This document shows, piece after piece, positions 27,240 through 35,746 of a DNA stretch of 64,000 nt. The stretch is from Aliivibrio sifiae. GTDB taxonomy: Bacteria; Pseudomonadota; Gammaproteobacteria; Enterobacterales; Vibrionaceae. The stretch lies in the NCBI RefSeq assembly GCF_002954705.1, contig NZ_MSCO01000002.1, positions 236,496 to 300,495 of the forward strand, given 5' to 3'. The notes beneath the pieces are model-generated. The model searched no databases, was not told where the DNA came from, and saw nothing but the letters and a program-made list of their open reading frames with translations. The translations under genes were made by a program, and so were the position numbers. Position 1 is the first letter of the stretch; every line of letters starts with the position of its first letter.

Positions 27240-27276
27240 AAGGCCATTATTATTCCCCAATAATGGCCTTTTTTAA
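27240..27276. terminator. Terminator after the small protein gene
   Basis: Perfect 12-bp stem AAGGCCATTATT / AATAATGGCCTT, 7-base loop, then a T tract. Confidence 0.9.
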
Positions 27277-27399
27277 TACTTAAATATTTTATAATTACCT
27301 GTCATATCTACTTTTCTATAGCGCACATTGACATTATTTTTTTCTTTATCCCTACATATAGTGCGCCTTTACAATCTTTACTTTTTTATTCTAGCGAAT

Positions 27400-27418
27400 G
27401 AGAGTGATTTTCATTATA
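27400..27418. promoter_or_regulatory. Candidate Fur box of the siderophore transport operon
   Basis: GAGAGTGATTTTCATTATA matches the 19-base Fur consensus at 14 positions. It lies 45 bases before the substrate-binding protein start, in the expected promoter position. Confidence 0.65.
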
Positions 27419-27462
27419 GTAATAACTTAAATACGAATGGTTATCACTTGAGTGTAAAGAAT

Positions 27463-28368
27463 ATGAAAAAAAGTATCGCTACAATGTTATTTGGTTTGAT
27501 GTTTTCTGCGTCTTCTTATGCAGAAACCATTACCGTTTCTCACCAATTAGGTAAAACGACGCTTGAAACTAAACCTCAGCGTGTGGTTGTTATTGGTACA
27601 GGAACATTAGATGCAATTGACTATTTTGGTATTAAACCTGTAGCGGTTACTCAAGCAACGACAATGCCTTCCTATCTTTTGAAGTATAAAGCGAAAGAGT
27701 TTGCGTCTTCTGGCAGTTTAAATGAACCGGATTTTGAAACTATTTATATGCAGAATCCAGATGTGATCATTATTGGTTCTCGTGCGGTTAAAGCGTATAA
27801 AGAGTTATCTGAAATCGCACCAACAATAGTATTTACCGCTGATTCAAATAGTTATTGGAAAAGCACACAGCAACAATGGCGCATGCTAGGCAATGTCTTT
27901 GAAATCCAAGATAAAGTAGAAAAGAAAATTGCTAGTGTAGATACTGAGTTCAAAGCGATTGCTGAACACAACAAAAAAAATAATGTTGCTGCGTTAACAG
28001 TAATGAGTGCTGGCGGGAATATCACGACTTTTGGTGCTCACTCACGCTTTTCTTCTATTTATAAAGATTTCGGATTTCAAGAAGCGGTAGAAGGAATTAA
28101 AGAATCTCGCCATGGTGATTTAGTTTCTTATGAATTTATCCATGATGTAAATCCATCAAACCTTCTGATTGTAGATAAAGATAAGCTAATTAATAAAGAC
28201 AAAAGTCGTACACGTGAAGAGTTTGCTAATCCATTGGTTAAAGCTACTGATGCTTATAAAAACGACAGTCTAACTTACCTTGATATTAATGCATGGTACC
28301 TAGCAATTGCAGGTGTTACGGCAACAGATCAAATGATTGCTGATGTAAAACAGTCTATTCATCTTTAA
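27463..28368 (+). CDS. Periplasmic siderophore-binding protein of an iron ABC transporter
   Basis: 301 residues from the ATG at 27463, which starts a signal peptide (MKKSIATMLFGLMFSASSYA); the open frame further upstream covers the promoter and Fur box. Class III substrate-binding fold: RVVVIGTGTLDAIDYFGI, NPDVIIIGSRAVKAYKEL, ALTVMSAGGNITTFGAHSRFSSIYKDFGF. It resembles the FatB/VctP/YclQ group that binds catecholate siderophores. First gene of a five-gene operon with two permeases, an ATPase and a siderophore-interacting protein. Iron and Fur control is inferred. Which siderophore is bound cannot be seen. Confidence 0.9.
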   Translation: MKKSIATMLFGLMFSASSYAETITVSHQLGKTTLETKPQRVVVIGTGTLDAIDYFGIKPVAVTQATTMPSYLLKYKAKEFASSGSLNEPDFETIYMQNPDVIIIGSRAVKAYKELSEIAPTIVFTADSNSYWKSTQQQWRMLGNVFEIQDKVEKKIASVDTEFKAIAEHNKKNNVAALTVMSAGGNITTFGAHSRFSSIYKDFGFQEAVEGIKESRHGDLVSYEFIHDVNPSNLLIVDKDKLINKDKSRTREEFANPLVKATDAYKNDSLTYLDINAWYLAIAGVTATDQMIADVKQSIHL

Positions 28369-28441
28369 TTTATTTTTTTATTCTCCTTTAAAGCGTGTTG
28401 TTTCTTTGAAATAGCACGTTTTGTGCAGGCTGAGGTTAGCT

Positions 28442-29377
28442 TTGAAAAAGTTATTGCTTGTTCTTATTGTATTGAGTTTTTCTTCTGTATTTATCGGTGT
28501 GGCTGACTTATCTTTGTCGGCCATTTTTCGTGGTGATACAGAAGCGTTAGAGTTACTTGTAGTAAGCCGTTTTCCGCGTTTATTAGCTATATTATTATCA
28601 GGTGCAGGTCTGAGTATTGCAGGCTTAATCATGCAACAGATCAGTCAAAACCGATTTGCAGCCCCTTCAACCTCTGGCACCATAGAGTGTGCGATGTTTG
28701 GTTATGTTTTGAGCTTAGTTTTCTTTGGACATGGTGATAACTTATTTTTAATCTTTGCTATGGCAATTGGTGGAACGCTTCTTTTCATTCAATTTATTCA
28801 TCGTATTCAATTTAAAAATGCTATCTATGTACCATTAATTGGTATTATTTTCGGTAATGTAGTCTCTTCTGCTGCGACATTTGTTGCCTACAAATATGAT
28901 GCAGTTCAAAACCTTTCAGCATGGACCGTGGCTAATTTTGCCAACATTCTTCAAGGCAACTATGAGCTGTTGTATATTGCAGTGCCAATCTCTGTCATCA
29001 GTTACTGGTATGCCACTCGTTTATCTGCGGTTGGTATGGGTAAAGATTTCGCTACCAATATTGGTCTGAATTATAAGCAAATCCTATTTCTCGGCATTAT
29101 TTTAGTTTCAGTTATGTCAGCAACGGTAGTTATGATTGTTGGTCAATTGCCTTTCCTTGGCTTAATAGTTCCAAACTTAGTTGCACAATTTTACGGTGAT
29201 AATCTACGTAAAAATATCCCATTAACAGCTATTGTTGGCGCGATTCTAATTTTAGTGTGTGATGTAGTAGGCCGTGTGATCATCTTCCCTTATGAAATTC
29301 CAATCTCGATGATCATCAGTATTCTTGGCGGCGTAGTGTTTATTTTCTTCATCATGAAAGGAAAGCAAAATGTCTGA
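28442..29377 (+). CDS. Iron-siderophore ABC transporter permease (first, FatD/VctD-like)
   Basis: 311 residues from TTG at 28442, placed 6 bases after TGAGG; an upstream TTG at 28421 is less well supported. FecCD-type inner-membrane permease with about nine helices. RFPRLLAILLSGAGLSIAGLIMQQISQNRFAAPSTSG is the family N-terminal signature, and GQLPFLGLIVPNLVAQFYG the coupling region. It overlaps the next gene by 8 bases and pairs with it to form the membrane channel. Confidence 0.92.
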   Translation: MKKLLLVLIVLSFSSVFIGVADLSLSAIFRGDTEALELLVVSRFPRLLAILLSGAGLSIAGLIMQQISQNRFAAPSTSGTIECAMFGYVLSLVFFGHGDNLFLIFAMAIGGTLLFIQFIHRIQFKNAIYVPLIGIIFGNVVSSAATFVAYKYDAVQNLSAWTVANFANILQGNYELLYIAVPISVISYWYATRLSAVGMGKDFATNIGLNYKQILFLGIILVSVMSATVVMIVGQLPFLGLIVPNLVAQFYGDNLRKNIPLTAIVGAILILVCDVVGRVIIFPYEIPISMIISILGGVVFIFFIMKGKQNV

Positions 29378-30320
29378 TTCAATTAAATTAACGGCATTGG
29401 CTTTCATTACCGTTTTATTTACGTTTCTGTTTATTGGTATTGGACTTGATGCATCCAATTATGAATACTTTTTATCTCGCCGAGTACCTAAAGTATTAGC
29501 GATGATCTTAGCCAGTATTGCGATTGCACAGTCATCTTTGGTATTTCAAACCATTACGCATAACCGTATTTTGACACCAAGTATTATGGGTTTTGATGCT
29601 TTGTATTTGATGACACAAGTTCTCGTTGTCGTGATCTTTGGTAGTTTCAGTGTATTTCTATTAAATCCTTTCGTTAACTTTGCAATGTCAGTTGTGATAA
29701 TGGTCGGTTTTTCCCTATTGTTATTTGGATTTTACTTTAAAAAGAGCAACAGTAATGTAATTACCTTATTATTGCTTGGTGTGATTTTTGGGCAATTATT
29801 CTCGAATATATCTTCTTTCTTCATGATGTTGGTTGATCCAAATGATTTTGCGTCGATTCAATCAAGTATGTTTGCGAGCTTTAATAATATTAATAAAGAG
29901 TTAGTGTATTTCTGCGTTATTCCTTTATTGCTTATTAGTGGGGTATTGTTCCGAATGTCGGCTATCCTTGATGTATTTTGGCTTGATAATGATAACGCCA
30001 TAAGTTTAGGTGTTGATGTAAGTAAGGTAACTAAACACGTACTTATTTTAGTGGCGATTCTAATTTCGGTATCTACAGCGTTAGTTGGTCCTGTGATGTT
30101 CTTTGGTTTATTAGTGGCAAACTTAGCTAAAGAATTCTTTCATACTTACCGTCATCGAACTTTGTTATTGGGCAGCAGTTTAATGGCGATGTCTATGTTG
30201 CTTTCTGGGCAGTGGGCCATCGAAAACATCTTTAAGTTTGAAACAACATTAAGCGTAGTAATTAATTTTATCGGTGGTTTGTATTTTTTATCACTGCTAG
30301 TTAGACAAAAAATTCAATAG
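29370..30320 (+). CDS. Iron-siderophore ABC transporter permease (second, FatC/VctG-like)
   Basis: 316 residues, FecCD-type permease: RRVPKVLAMILASIAIAQSSLVFQTITHNRILTPSIMG near residues 32-69, and GPVMFFGLLVANLAKEF in the coupling-helix region. It forms a heterodimer with the preceding permease, inferred from the overlap and from related systems such as FatCD. Confidence 0.92.
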   Translation: MSDSIKLTALAFITVLFTFLFIGIGLDASNYEYFLSRRVPKVLAMILASIAIAQSSLVFQTITHNRILTPSIMGFDALYLMTQVLVVVIFGSFSVFLLNPFVNFAMSVVIMVGFSLLLFGFYFKKSNSNVITLLLLGVIFGQLFSNISSFFMMLVDPNDFASIQSSMFASFNNINKELVYFCVIPLLLISGVLFRMSAILDVFWLDNDNAISLGVDVSKVTKHVLILVAILISVSTALVGPVMFFGLLVANLAKEFFHTYRHRTLLLGSSLMAMSMLLSGQWAIENIFKFETTLSVVINFIGGLYFLSLLVRQKIQ

Positions 30321-30328
30321 AGAAACGT

Positions 30329-31090
30329 ATGATTTCATTATCTCAACTATCTAAATCATTTGGTCAACAAAAAGTGGTTGATCAAGCTTCTGCTTCTTTT
30401 ATTAAAGGTGAAGTGACGTCGATCATTGGACCTAATGGTGCTGGGAAAAGTACCGTACTATCCATGGCAAGCCGCTTATTAGCCAAAGACAGTGGCAGTG
30501 TGCTTATTGAAAACCAAGAAGTGGTGGATTGGGATACAAAAGCTTTAGCGAAAAAGTTGGCTGTACTTCGACAGTCAAATAATTTAAACATGCGCTTTAC
30601 GGTGCGTGAGCTTGTGGCATTTGGACGTTTTCCTTATAGCCAAGGCAAACTAACAAAGCATGATAATGAAGTGATGGATAAGGCGATTAATTATTTGGAT
30701 CTTGAATCTATTCAGAACAAATACTTAGATCAATTAAGTGGTGGTCAGCGTCAATTGGCCTTTATCGCTATGGTAGTTGCACAAGATACTGATTATGTGT
30801 TTTTAGATGAGCCGTTAAATAATCTAGATATTAAGCATTCATTGCAAATCATGAAAAACATTAAAACGCTGGCTCATGAATTAGGAAAAGCCGTAGTGAT
30901 AGTGATTCATGATATTAACTTCGCGTCGTGTTATTCAGATAACATTGTGGCACTTAAAAAAGGCAAAGTAGTTGCTAACGGCACCGTTGCAGAAGTGATC
31001 AGAAAAGACGTGTTATCAGAGATATACGAAACTGAATTTGATATCCATGAAGTTAATGGACAGCGTATTTGTATGTACTACGGTCAATAA
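30329..31090 (+). CDS. Iron-siderophore ABC transporter ATP-binding protein
   Basis: 253 residues of the FecE/FhuC type. Walker A GPNGAGKST (about 34-42), Q-loop after LAVLRQ, signature LSGGQRQ (about 137-143), Walker B YVFLDEP and switch His in VIVIHDINFA. It drives the FatCD-like permeases. It starts 8 bases after the second permease. Confidence 0.95.
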   Translation: MISLSQLSKSFGQQKVVDQASASFIKGEVTSIIGPNGAGKSTVLSMASRLLAKDSGSVLIENQEVVDWDTKALAKKLAVLRQSNNLNMRFTVRELVAFGRFPYSQGKLTKHDNEVMDKAINYLDLESIQNKYLDQLSGGQRQLAFIAMVVAQDTDYVFLDEPLNNLDIKHSLQIMKNIKTLAHELGKAVVIVIHDINFASCYSDNIVALKKGKVVANGTVAEVIRKDVLSEIYETEFDIHEVNGQRICMYYGQ

Positions 31091-31101
31091 AGGATTAAGT
31101 A

Positions 31102-31896
31102 ATGAATAAGAAACCCTCACCACGCGTATTAACGGTTATTAATAGTACTCAACTAACTGAAAACATGCAGCGCATTACGTTTAAAGCCAAAGATCTTTCT
31201 AATTTTGACATGGAAAGTGAAGGCGGTTACATCAAACTGATGTTTAATGAAAATGGCGGCACGGATCTTTCTGGAATAGAAGAAGGGACTCGACCAATGA
31301 TGCGTACTTATACTGTTCGCCATTTACGCCAAGCTCAAAATGAGCTAGATGTGGATTTCGTTCGTCATCACCATGCGAATACAGTGATGAGTGCTGAAAC
31401 AGGCGGCTTTGCTTCTGCTTGGGCTCAGAATGCCGTAAATGGTGATACGATTTCAATCGCAGGTCCTGGTTGTATCAAAGGGCTTAATCATAATGCGGAT
31501 TGGTTCTTTTTAGTGGCAGATATGACAGCGCTACCTGCTTTGTCTGCAAAGCTTGAAGCACTACCAGCAACAGTGGTAGGCTACGCTGTGATTGAAATTA
31601 ACCATCAATCAGATAAACAGAAGTTAACTAAGCCACAAGGTGTTGAGGTTGTGTGGGTACTAAAATCTGATACGACTAGCTTAACGGATATTGTGCAATC
31701 ACAAGAATGGAAAGTAGGCCGAGTTGCTGTATGGAGTGCTTGCGAATTTAATCAAATGAGACAGCTTCGTACGTATTTCCGTAACGAAAAAGAAGTCGAT
31801 AAAGATGATCTTTATATCAGTAGTTATTGGAAAGAAGGCTGCACTGAAGATGGACATAAAGTGGCAAAGCATGAAGATCAATTAGCGGATGATTAA
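31102..31896 (+). CDS. Siderophore-interacting protein (ViuB-like ferric reductase)
   Basis: 264 residues. The FAD-binding core RPMMRTYTVRHLRQAQNELDVDFVRH and the nucleotide-domain pieces VADMTALPALSAKLEAL, VWSACEF and SSYWKEGCTED are typical of the SIP/ViuB family. These flavoproteins reduce ferric-siderophores in the cytoplasm to free iron. Last of the iron operon, 11 bases after the ATPase gene. Vibriobactin-type use is suggested by ViuB resemblance only. Confidence 0.92.
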   Translation: MNKKPSPRVLTVINSTQLTENMQRITFKAKDLSNFDMESEGGYIKLMFNENGGTDLSGIEEGTRPMMRTYTVRHLRQAQNELDVDFVRHHHANTVMSAETGGFASAWAQNAVNGDTISIAGPGCIKGLNHNADWFFLVADMTALPALSAKLEALPATVVGYAVIEINHQSDKQKLTKPQGVEVVWVLKSDTTSLTDIVQSQEWKVGRVAVWSACEFNQMRQLRTYFRNEKEVDKDDLYISSYWKEGCTEDGHKVAKHEDQLADD

Positions 31897-31979
31897 GATT
31901 AACTTTGCGTGATGCACCACATTTCTTTAGATGGATTACACCTATACTGGTAAACAATCTAATAGAAAAGGAAATGCCA

Positions 31980-32249
31980 ATGCTAAATGAAAACCATGCT
32001 TTTATCTTAGATTTTCCAGAGCTTAAATTAGACATTGTTCAGCTAAATCATGACGATCCCGCATTCAAAGTTGAACTTCAAAAATACCATCAATTGGATT
32101 ATGACATTCGAGAGTTAGAGATATCAGGAAGTCCCATTGATGATGAAAACATGAATCAACTTAAACATCAGCGCATGGAGTTAAAAGACATCCTGTATAA
32201 GCAGCTGACTAAGCAGCTGACTAAGCATCATGAAATGGTGAGTAACTAA
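31980..32249 (+). CDS. DUF465 / YdcH-family small protein
   Basis: 89 residues from ATG at 31980, which has AAAAGGA 7 bases upstream; the ATG at 31974 is too close to it. The opening MLNENHAFILDFPE and the later helical YHQLDYDIRELE...QRMELKDILYKQL match DUF465. Function is unknown for the family. Near the C-terminus a 12-bp unit (AAGCAGCTGACT) is repeated, giving KQLTKQLTK. Confidence 0.85.
   Translation: MLNENHAFILDFPELKLDIVQLNHDDPAFKVELQKYHQLDYDIRELEISGSPIDDENMNQLKHQRMELKDILYKQLTKQLTKHHEMVSN
32199..32227 (+). repeat. 12-bp in-frame direct repeat inside the DUF465 gene
   Basis: Two copies of AAGCAGCTGACT followed by AAGCA. In-frame, so length changes would add or remove four residues (KQLT). 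Confidence 0.8.
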
Positions 32250-32259
32250 TCTCCATTTA

Positions 32260-32421
32260 ATACCAATCGTAGTAAATAACTGATCATCCTAACTGGTTAA
32301 AATGCTAGATAACTGCGTTGAAATTTTTGATTGTAGAATAACTACTTATCAAAAAAATTCGTCTTGTTCTCAAGCATTTTTCCTTCGCTAGTCCTGTTCA
32401 CTTACTTACTGTGATTGGTAT
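32260..32421. mobile_element. Non-coding palindromic element (MITE/ERIC-like), about 162 bp
   Basis: Begins ATACCAATC and ends with its complement GATTGGTAT; imperfect complementarity continues inward (GTAGTAAATAA versus TTACTTACTG). It has no reading frame. A degenerate related fragment lies at 57905-57955. I recall similar repeats as common in Aliivibrio, but copy number was not counted. Confidence 0.65.
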
Positions 32422-32452
32422 AATTCTTCAGTAATAACTAACGAATACCCAC

Positions 32453-32484
32453 AAAAAAGCCGACTTATAGACAGTCGGCTTTCT
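32453..32484. terminator. Terminator after the EamA transporter gene
   Basis: GCCGAC / GTCGGC stem flanked by A6 on the left and TTTCTT on the right; the minus-strand reading ends in a T6 tract, fitting the gene that ends at 32510. Confidence 0.85.
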
Positions 32485-32509
32485 TATATCATTTTACGAC
32501 TAATAATAA

Positions 32510-33406
32510 TTACGCTTTGATAAGTAAGCTTGCTTCTTGTTTGGCTTTTTTGGTTTTAATTTGAGCTAAGATCACACCAGAGATAACCATTAACCCGCCC
32601 ATTAAATGATAGCTCTCAATCTTCTCATCCAACAGGATTGCAGCAAGTGATACAGCAACCACTGGTAGTAAGTTCATGAACATCGCACTTGATTCTGCGC
32701 CAATAACATCAATGGCTTTTACCCACATCCAAGGCGCTAAAATAGAAGCGGCAATTGAAGCATACATAATGAGAGGGATAGAACTTTCTGTTGGTAATAA
32801 ATTCTCGCTAGTTAGCCATAGTGGAGCGAGCATAGCCACTGCAAATACACCTTGCATATAAATTAACTGCCAACTTGTAATTGGCATTTTCCAACGTTTT
32901 AGTAATACACAATAAGTTGCGTAGCAAAGCGCAGCAATGACCATTAAACCATCGCCCTCTGTAATAGGTTGATGTAAAAAGAACGTAATATCACCATGAC
33001 CAAGCATAAAAGTAAGACCTGCCAATGAGATTACCGCACCAACAATACTTAATTTAGAAATACGTTTACCTAATAAAGGTAAGCTAAGAAAAATACTGAT
33101 TAACGGCACTAAAGAAGTTATCAATGACATGTTAGATGCAGTGGTTGTTAAACCGGCGTAATAGCCTAAAGATTGGTTTAACACCATGCCAAGTAGCGCC
33201 AAAAATGCCAATTTAGAAAGGTAAGGGCGAATAACATGACGAGATTTTATGACAGAAGGCAAACAAAATGGAGTCAATAAAAGCATTGCAAATGCCCAAC
33301 GATAAAAGCTCATAGCACTTGGTTCTATAGCCGATGCAGCCATTTTATTGATGATAGAGTTACCACCCCAGATCAGGACGGTAAATAGAGGTAATAGATA
33401 ATACAT
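32510..33406 (-). CDS. EamA-family (DMT) transporter
   Basis: 298 residues with ten predicted helices in two EamA repeats: VLIWGGNSIINKMAAS at the start, and GDGLMVIAALCYATYCVLLKRW opening the second half. A drug/metabolite exporter; the substrate is unknown. A 9-bp hairpin sits 5 bases before the start codon and includes the likely ribosome-binding bases. Confidence 0.9.
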   Translation of the reverse strand: MYYLLPLFTVLIWGGNSIINKMAASAIEPSAMSFYRWAFAMLLLTPFCLPSVIKSRHVIRPYLSKLAFLALLGMVLNQSLGYYAGLTTTASNMSLITSLVPLISIFLSLPLLGKRISKLSIVGAVISLAGLTFMLGHGDITFFLHQPITEGDGLMVIAALCYATYCVLLKRWKMPITSWQLIYMQGVFAVAMLAPLWLTSENLLPTESSIPLIMYASIAASILAPWMWVKAIDVIGAESSAMFMNLLPVVAVSLAAILLDEKIESYHLMGGLMVISGVILAQIKTKKAKQEASLLIKA

Positions 33407-33411
33407 GTGAT

Positions 33412-33442
33412 CTGCATCTCGTTAATAGGTAATGAGATGCAG
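33412..33442 (-). promoter_or_regulatory. Hairpin in the EamA transporter leader
   Basis: On the minus strand CTGCATCTC, 13-base loop, GAGATGCAG, then ATCAC and the ATG. The only Shine-Dalgarno-like GAG is inside the 3' arm. Either a translational control element or an inverted-repeat operator. Confidence 0.55.
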
Positions 33443-33528
33443 TTTGACAGGTCTATTAGAATATATATATCTTTAATCAGACATTTTGATTTAGTAGGAA
33501 GACATTATGATACTAAACCAGATTACGG

Positions 33529-33975
33529 CTACATTTTGTGTTTCATTCCAGCCATTACTTTTTTCACTGGTGCTTTGAACTGTTCTTTATCACCATTTTT
33601 AAAGTTTAGTGTTACGTCAATAAATTCTTTCTCTTTTAACGGGCCTGTTAATTCAAAAAGCATAATGTGTAATCCACCCGGCTTTAAAACCGTGTCAGCA
33701 TTCTTTGCAATTGTCATTGATTCAACTTCACGCATTTTCATCATGCCATCAGTTTTTATAACAGTATGCAACTCAACTTTGTTTGCGGCTGAGGTTGTGG
33801 CTGATACCAGTGTTCTATCTTTATCCCCGCCATTTTTAATTGTCATGAAGATTGCACTATTTACCGCATTCGGTGGAGTTGCACGTACGTATGGATTCTC
33901 AATAACTAACTCACTTTGAGCAAAAGCGGTTGAACTTAGTAACAGTGCACTTAGAGCAAAGATTGTTTTTTTCAT
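33529..33975 (-). CDS. PCu(A)C-type periplasmic copper chaperone
   Basis: 148 residues with signal peptide ending AFA. Contains YVRATPPNAVNSAIFMTI, VELHTVIKTDGMMKMREVESM and LKPGGLHIMLFEL: the H-(x)10-M then H-x-M copper(I) ligand pattern. The His/Met-rich tail (MAGMKHKM) may also bind copper. It lies 29 bases after the SCO gene. Together they are expected to load copper onto cytochrome oxidase CuA or similar centres. Confidence 0.92.
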   Translation of the reverse strand: MKKTIFALSALLLSSTAFAQSELVIENPYVRATPPNAVNSAIFMTIKNGGDKDRTLVSATTSAANKVELHTVIKTDGMMKMREVESMTIAKNADTVLKPGGLHIMLFELTGPLKEKEFIDVTLNFKNGDKEQFKAPVKKVMAGMKHKM

Positions 33976-34004
33976 TAGATATTCCTTTAAAGGGTTGTGG
34001 TCAA

Positions 34005-34562
34005 TTATTGTGAAAGAGAAAGTATTGTTTCTACGATTGGATCTGGCGTCGTGGTGTGGGGTACTTTTGTTATTAATGTACCGTCGGGTTTTAAAAAGTA
34101 AAAATAAGAAGAATGGTCAATCGTATATTCTAAAGCAGAGTCTGCGAGCTCTGTTTTATGAAAGATAACGTTATAGCGATCAGCTAATGTTGTTACTGCC
34201 TCTATAGATCCAGAGCTACCTTCGATGGAGGAATGAAAGTAGTGAGCGTACTCGGCGGAATGCTCAGGACTGTCCCTTTCAGGATCGAGAGTAATAAATA
34301 TTGGACGAAATTGAGTTAGTGTGTTGTTGTTTATTTGATTTAATGCTCCAGAAAGCATGGCAAGAGAGGTTGGGCATACATCAGGACAACGAGTAAAGCC
34401 AAAATAAACGATGCGGATACGAGGATCACTAAGGTCAAAAAGATCGATTTTTTTATTTTCTAACCCGTAGAGTGTTGAGTCTGCTTTTGAATAGGATAGA
34501 TAGGTTTGCTTAGCGCCAAATCCTAATAGGATGAGTGCGATAATAAGTATGAATTTTTTCAT
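34005..34562 (-). CDS. SCO1/SenC-family copper metallochaperone
   Basis: 185 residues with an N-terminal membrane anchor. Thioredoxin-like fold with copper ligands CPDVC (in FTRCPDVCPTSLAML) and the downstream His in TIDHSSYFYFL. SCO proteins insert copper into the CuA site of oxidase and act as thiol reductases. The start overlaps the end of the upstream gene by 4 bases (ATGA). Confidence 0.92.
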   Translation of the reverse strand: MKKFILIIALILLGFGAKQTYLSYSKADSTLYGLENKKIDLFDLSDPRIRIVYFGFTRCPDVCPTSLAMLSGALNQINNNTLTQFRPIFITLDPERDSPEHSAEYAHYFHSSIEGSSGSIEAVTTLADRYNVIFHKTELADSALEYTIDHSSYFYFLKPDGTLITKVPHTTTPDPIVETILSLSQ

Positions 34563-34999
34563 TGTACGACCTTTAATGAAATAGGAACTGAGTTTGAACC
34601 GTTACTGATGCTTCCAACCCATGTCATGGTATTTTGGGTACATATTGGCAATAGAATCTCGCCTTCATAGGTTTGATTTGTTGTTCTATGCAATTGAAAG
34701 AGAGGTTTTCCTATTGACATATCAAGCCCCTCAAGAGAAACAATAATATTTTCAGTTGTAGAATTTGGCCAGTTAACGGTAATCGCGCTAGGCTCTAAAG
34801 GCGTTAATACGTCTCTTTCTAATCTAATTTGGACGCCGTTTTTTGCGCAAATATCACTAGATAGCTGACAGCTTTCCTCAACAGTGACTTGTGGAGTTAG
34901 ATGACTTTTTATTAATGTTGTTAATTCTGAGAAGAAGAAACCAATAATGAATAAGGCGATTACCATTAAAATTTTAATTGTAGAAGTAAGCATTTTCAT
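34559..34999 (-). CDS. Membrane-anchored periplasmic protein of the copper cassette, function unknown
   Basis: 146 residues: one helix about 8-28, then a mostly beta periplasmic part with three or four Cys (SCQLSSDICAKNG; ILLPICTQNT). No family was recognised. The ATGA overlap with the SCO gene and its place at the head of the three-gene operon suggest a role in copper delivery or oxidase assembly. Confidence 0.7.
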   Translation of the reverse strand: MKMLTSTIKILMVIALFIIGFFFSELTTLIKSHLTPQVTVEESCQLSSDICAKNGVQIRLERDVLTPLEPSAITVNWPNSTTENIIVSLEGLDMSIGKPLFQLHRTTNQTYEGEILLPICTQNTMTWVGSISNGSNSVPISLKVVQ

Positions 35000-35116
35000 A
35001 TGGATAATCGTTCAAAGAGAAAGTATGTAAATGGTAACATAAGGTAAATTCTGGATAGAATACTTGTTGTGGTAATGTGAGCTTAGTTAATAACCTAAAG
35101 CAAAGGTGAATGAGAA

Positions 35117-35686
35117 ATGAACAAAAAACGATGTGAATGGGCTGAAGTATCGGATCTTGATCGAAATTATCATGATAATGAATGGGGTGTGCCAGTTTAC
35201 GATGAACGTAAATTATTTGAATTCTTAACCTTAGAAGGCGCACAGGCAGGTTTAAGTTGGTCGACTATTTTAAAGAAACGTGAAGGCTATCAATTGTTAT
35301 TTGATAATTTTGATATTGTAAAAATCAGCCAGTATGATCAAGTAAAAGTAGAAGCTTTAATGTTAGATGCACGCATTGTACGTAATCGATTAAAAATTAA
35401 TTCGGTTATTACTAACGCTCATGCATTTATCAAAATCCAAAAAGAGTTTGGTGGCTTCTCTCAGTATCTATGGAGTTATGTTGAGAATAAACCGATTATA
35501 AATCATTGGACAACAATGGCTGAAGTACCCGCAACGACAGAGTTGTCGGATAAATTAAGTAAAGACTTAAAGAAGCGTGGTTTCAAATTTGTGGGATCCA
35601 CTATTTGTTATGCATTTTTACAAGCGACAGGTGTCGTCAATGATCATTTGGTTAATTGTCCTTGTTATGTTAAAAGTAACATATAG
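35117..35686 (+). CDS. tag: DNA-3-methyladenine glycosylase I
   Basis: 189 residues. Removes 3-methyladenine from alkylated DNA. The Tag pattern is present: CEWAEVSDLDRNYHDNEWGVP (Zn ligands Cys6 and a nearby His), FEFLTLEGAQAGLSWSTILKKRE with the base-pocket Glu and Trp, and DHLVNCPCY with the last Zn ligands. AGGTGA precedes the ATG. Alone, divergent from the copper cassette. Confidence 0.95.
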   Translation: MNKKRCEWAEVSDLDRNYHDNEWGVPVYDERKLFEFLTLEGAQAGLSWSTILKKREGYQLLFDNFDIVKISQYDQVKVEALMLDARIVRNRLKINSVITNAHAFIKIQKEFGGFSQYLWSYVENKPIINHWTTMAEVPATTELSDKLSKDLKKRGFKFVGSTICYAFLQATGVVNDHLVNCPCYVKSNI

Positions 35687-35746
35687 ATAACATTTAAGTA
35701 TTGGTGACTTAGATGATGGGAGAGTAATAGAAAGGGAGGGACAATT

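Noticed and set aside
27328-27462. N-terminal extension of the siderophore-binding protein
   Set aside because: It covers the promoter and Fur box; the signal peptide starts at 27463.
27973-27980. A8 run in the siderophore-binding protein as another frameshift
   Set aside because: The gene reads through it in frame.
33407-33919. 170-residue plus-strand open frame
   Set aside because: It is antisense to the PCu(A)C gene, which has a signal peptide and copper motifs; the plus frame has no family pattern.
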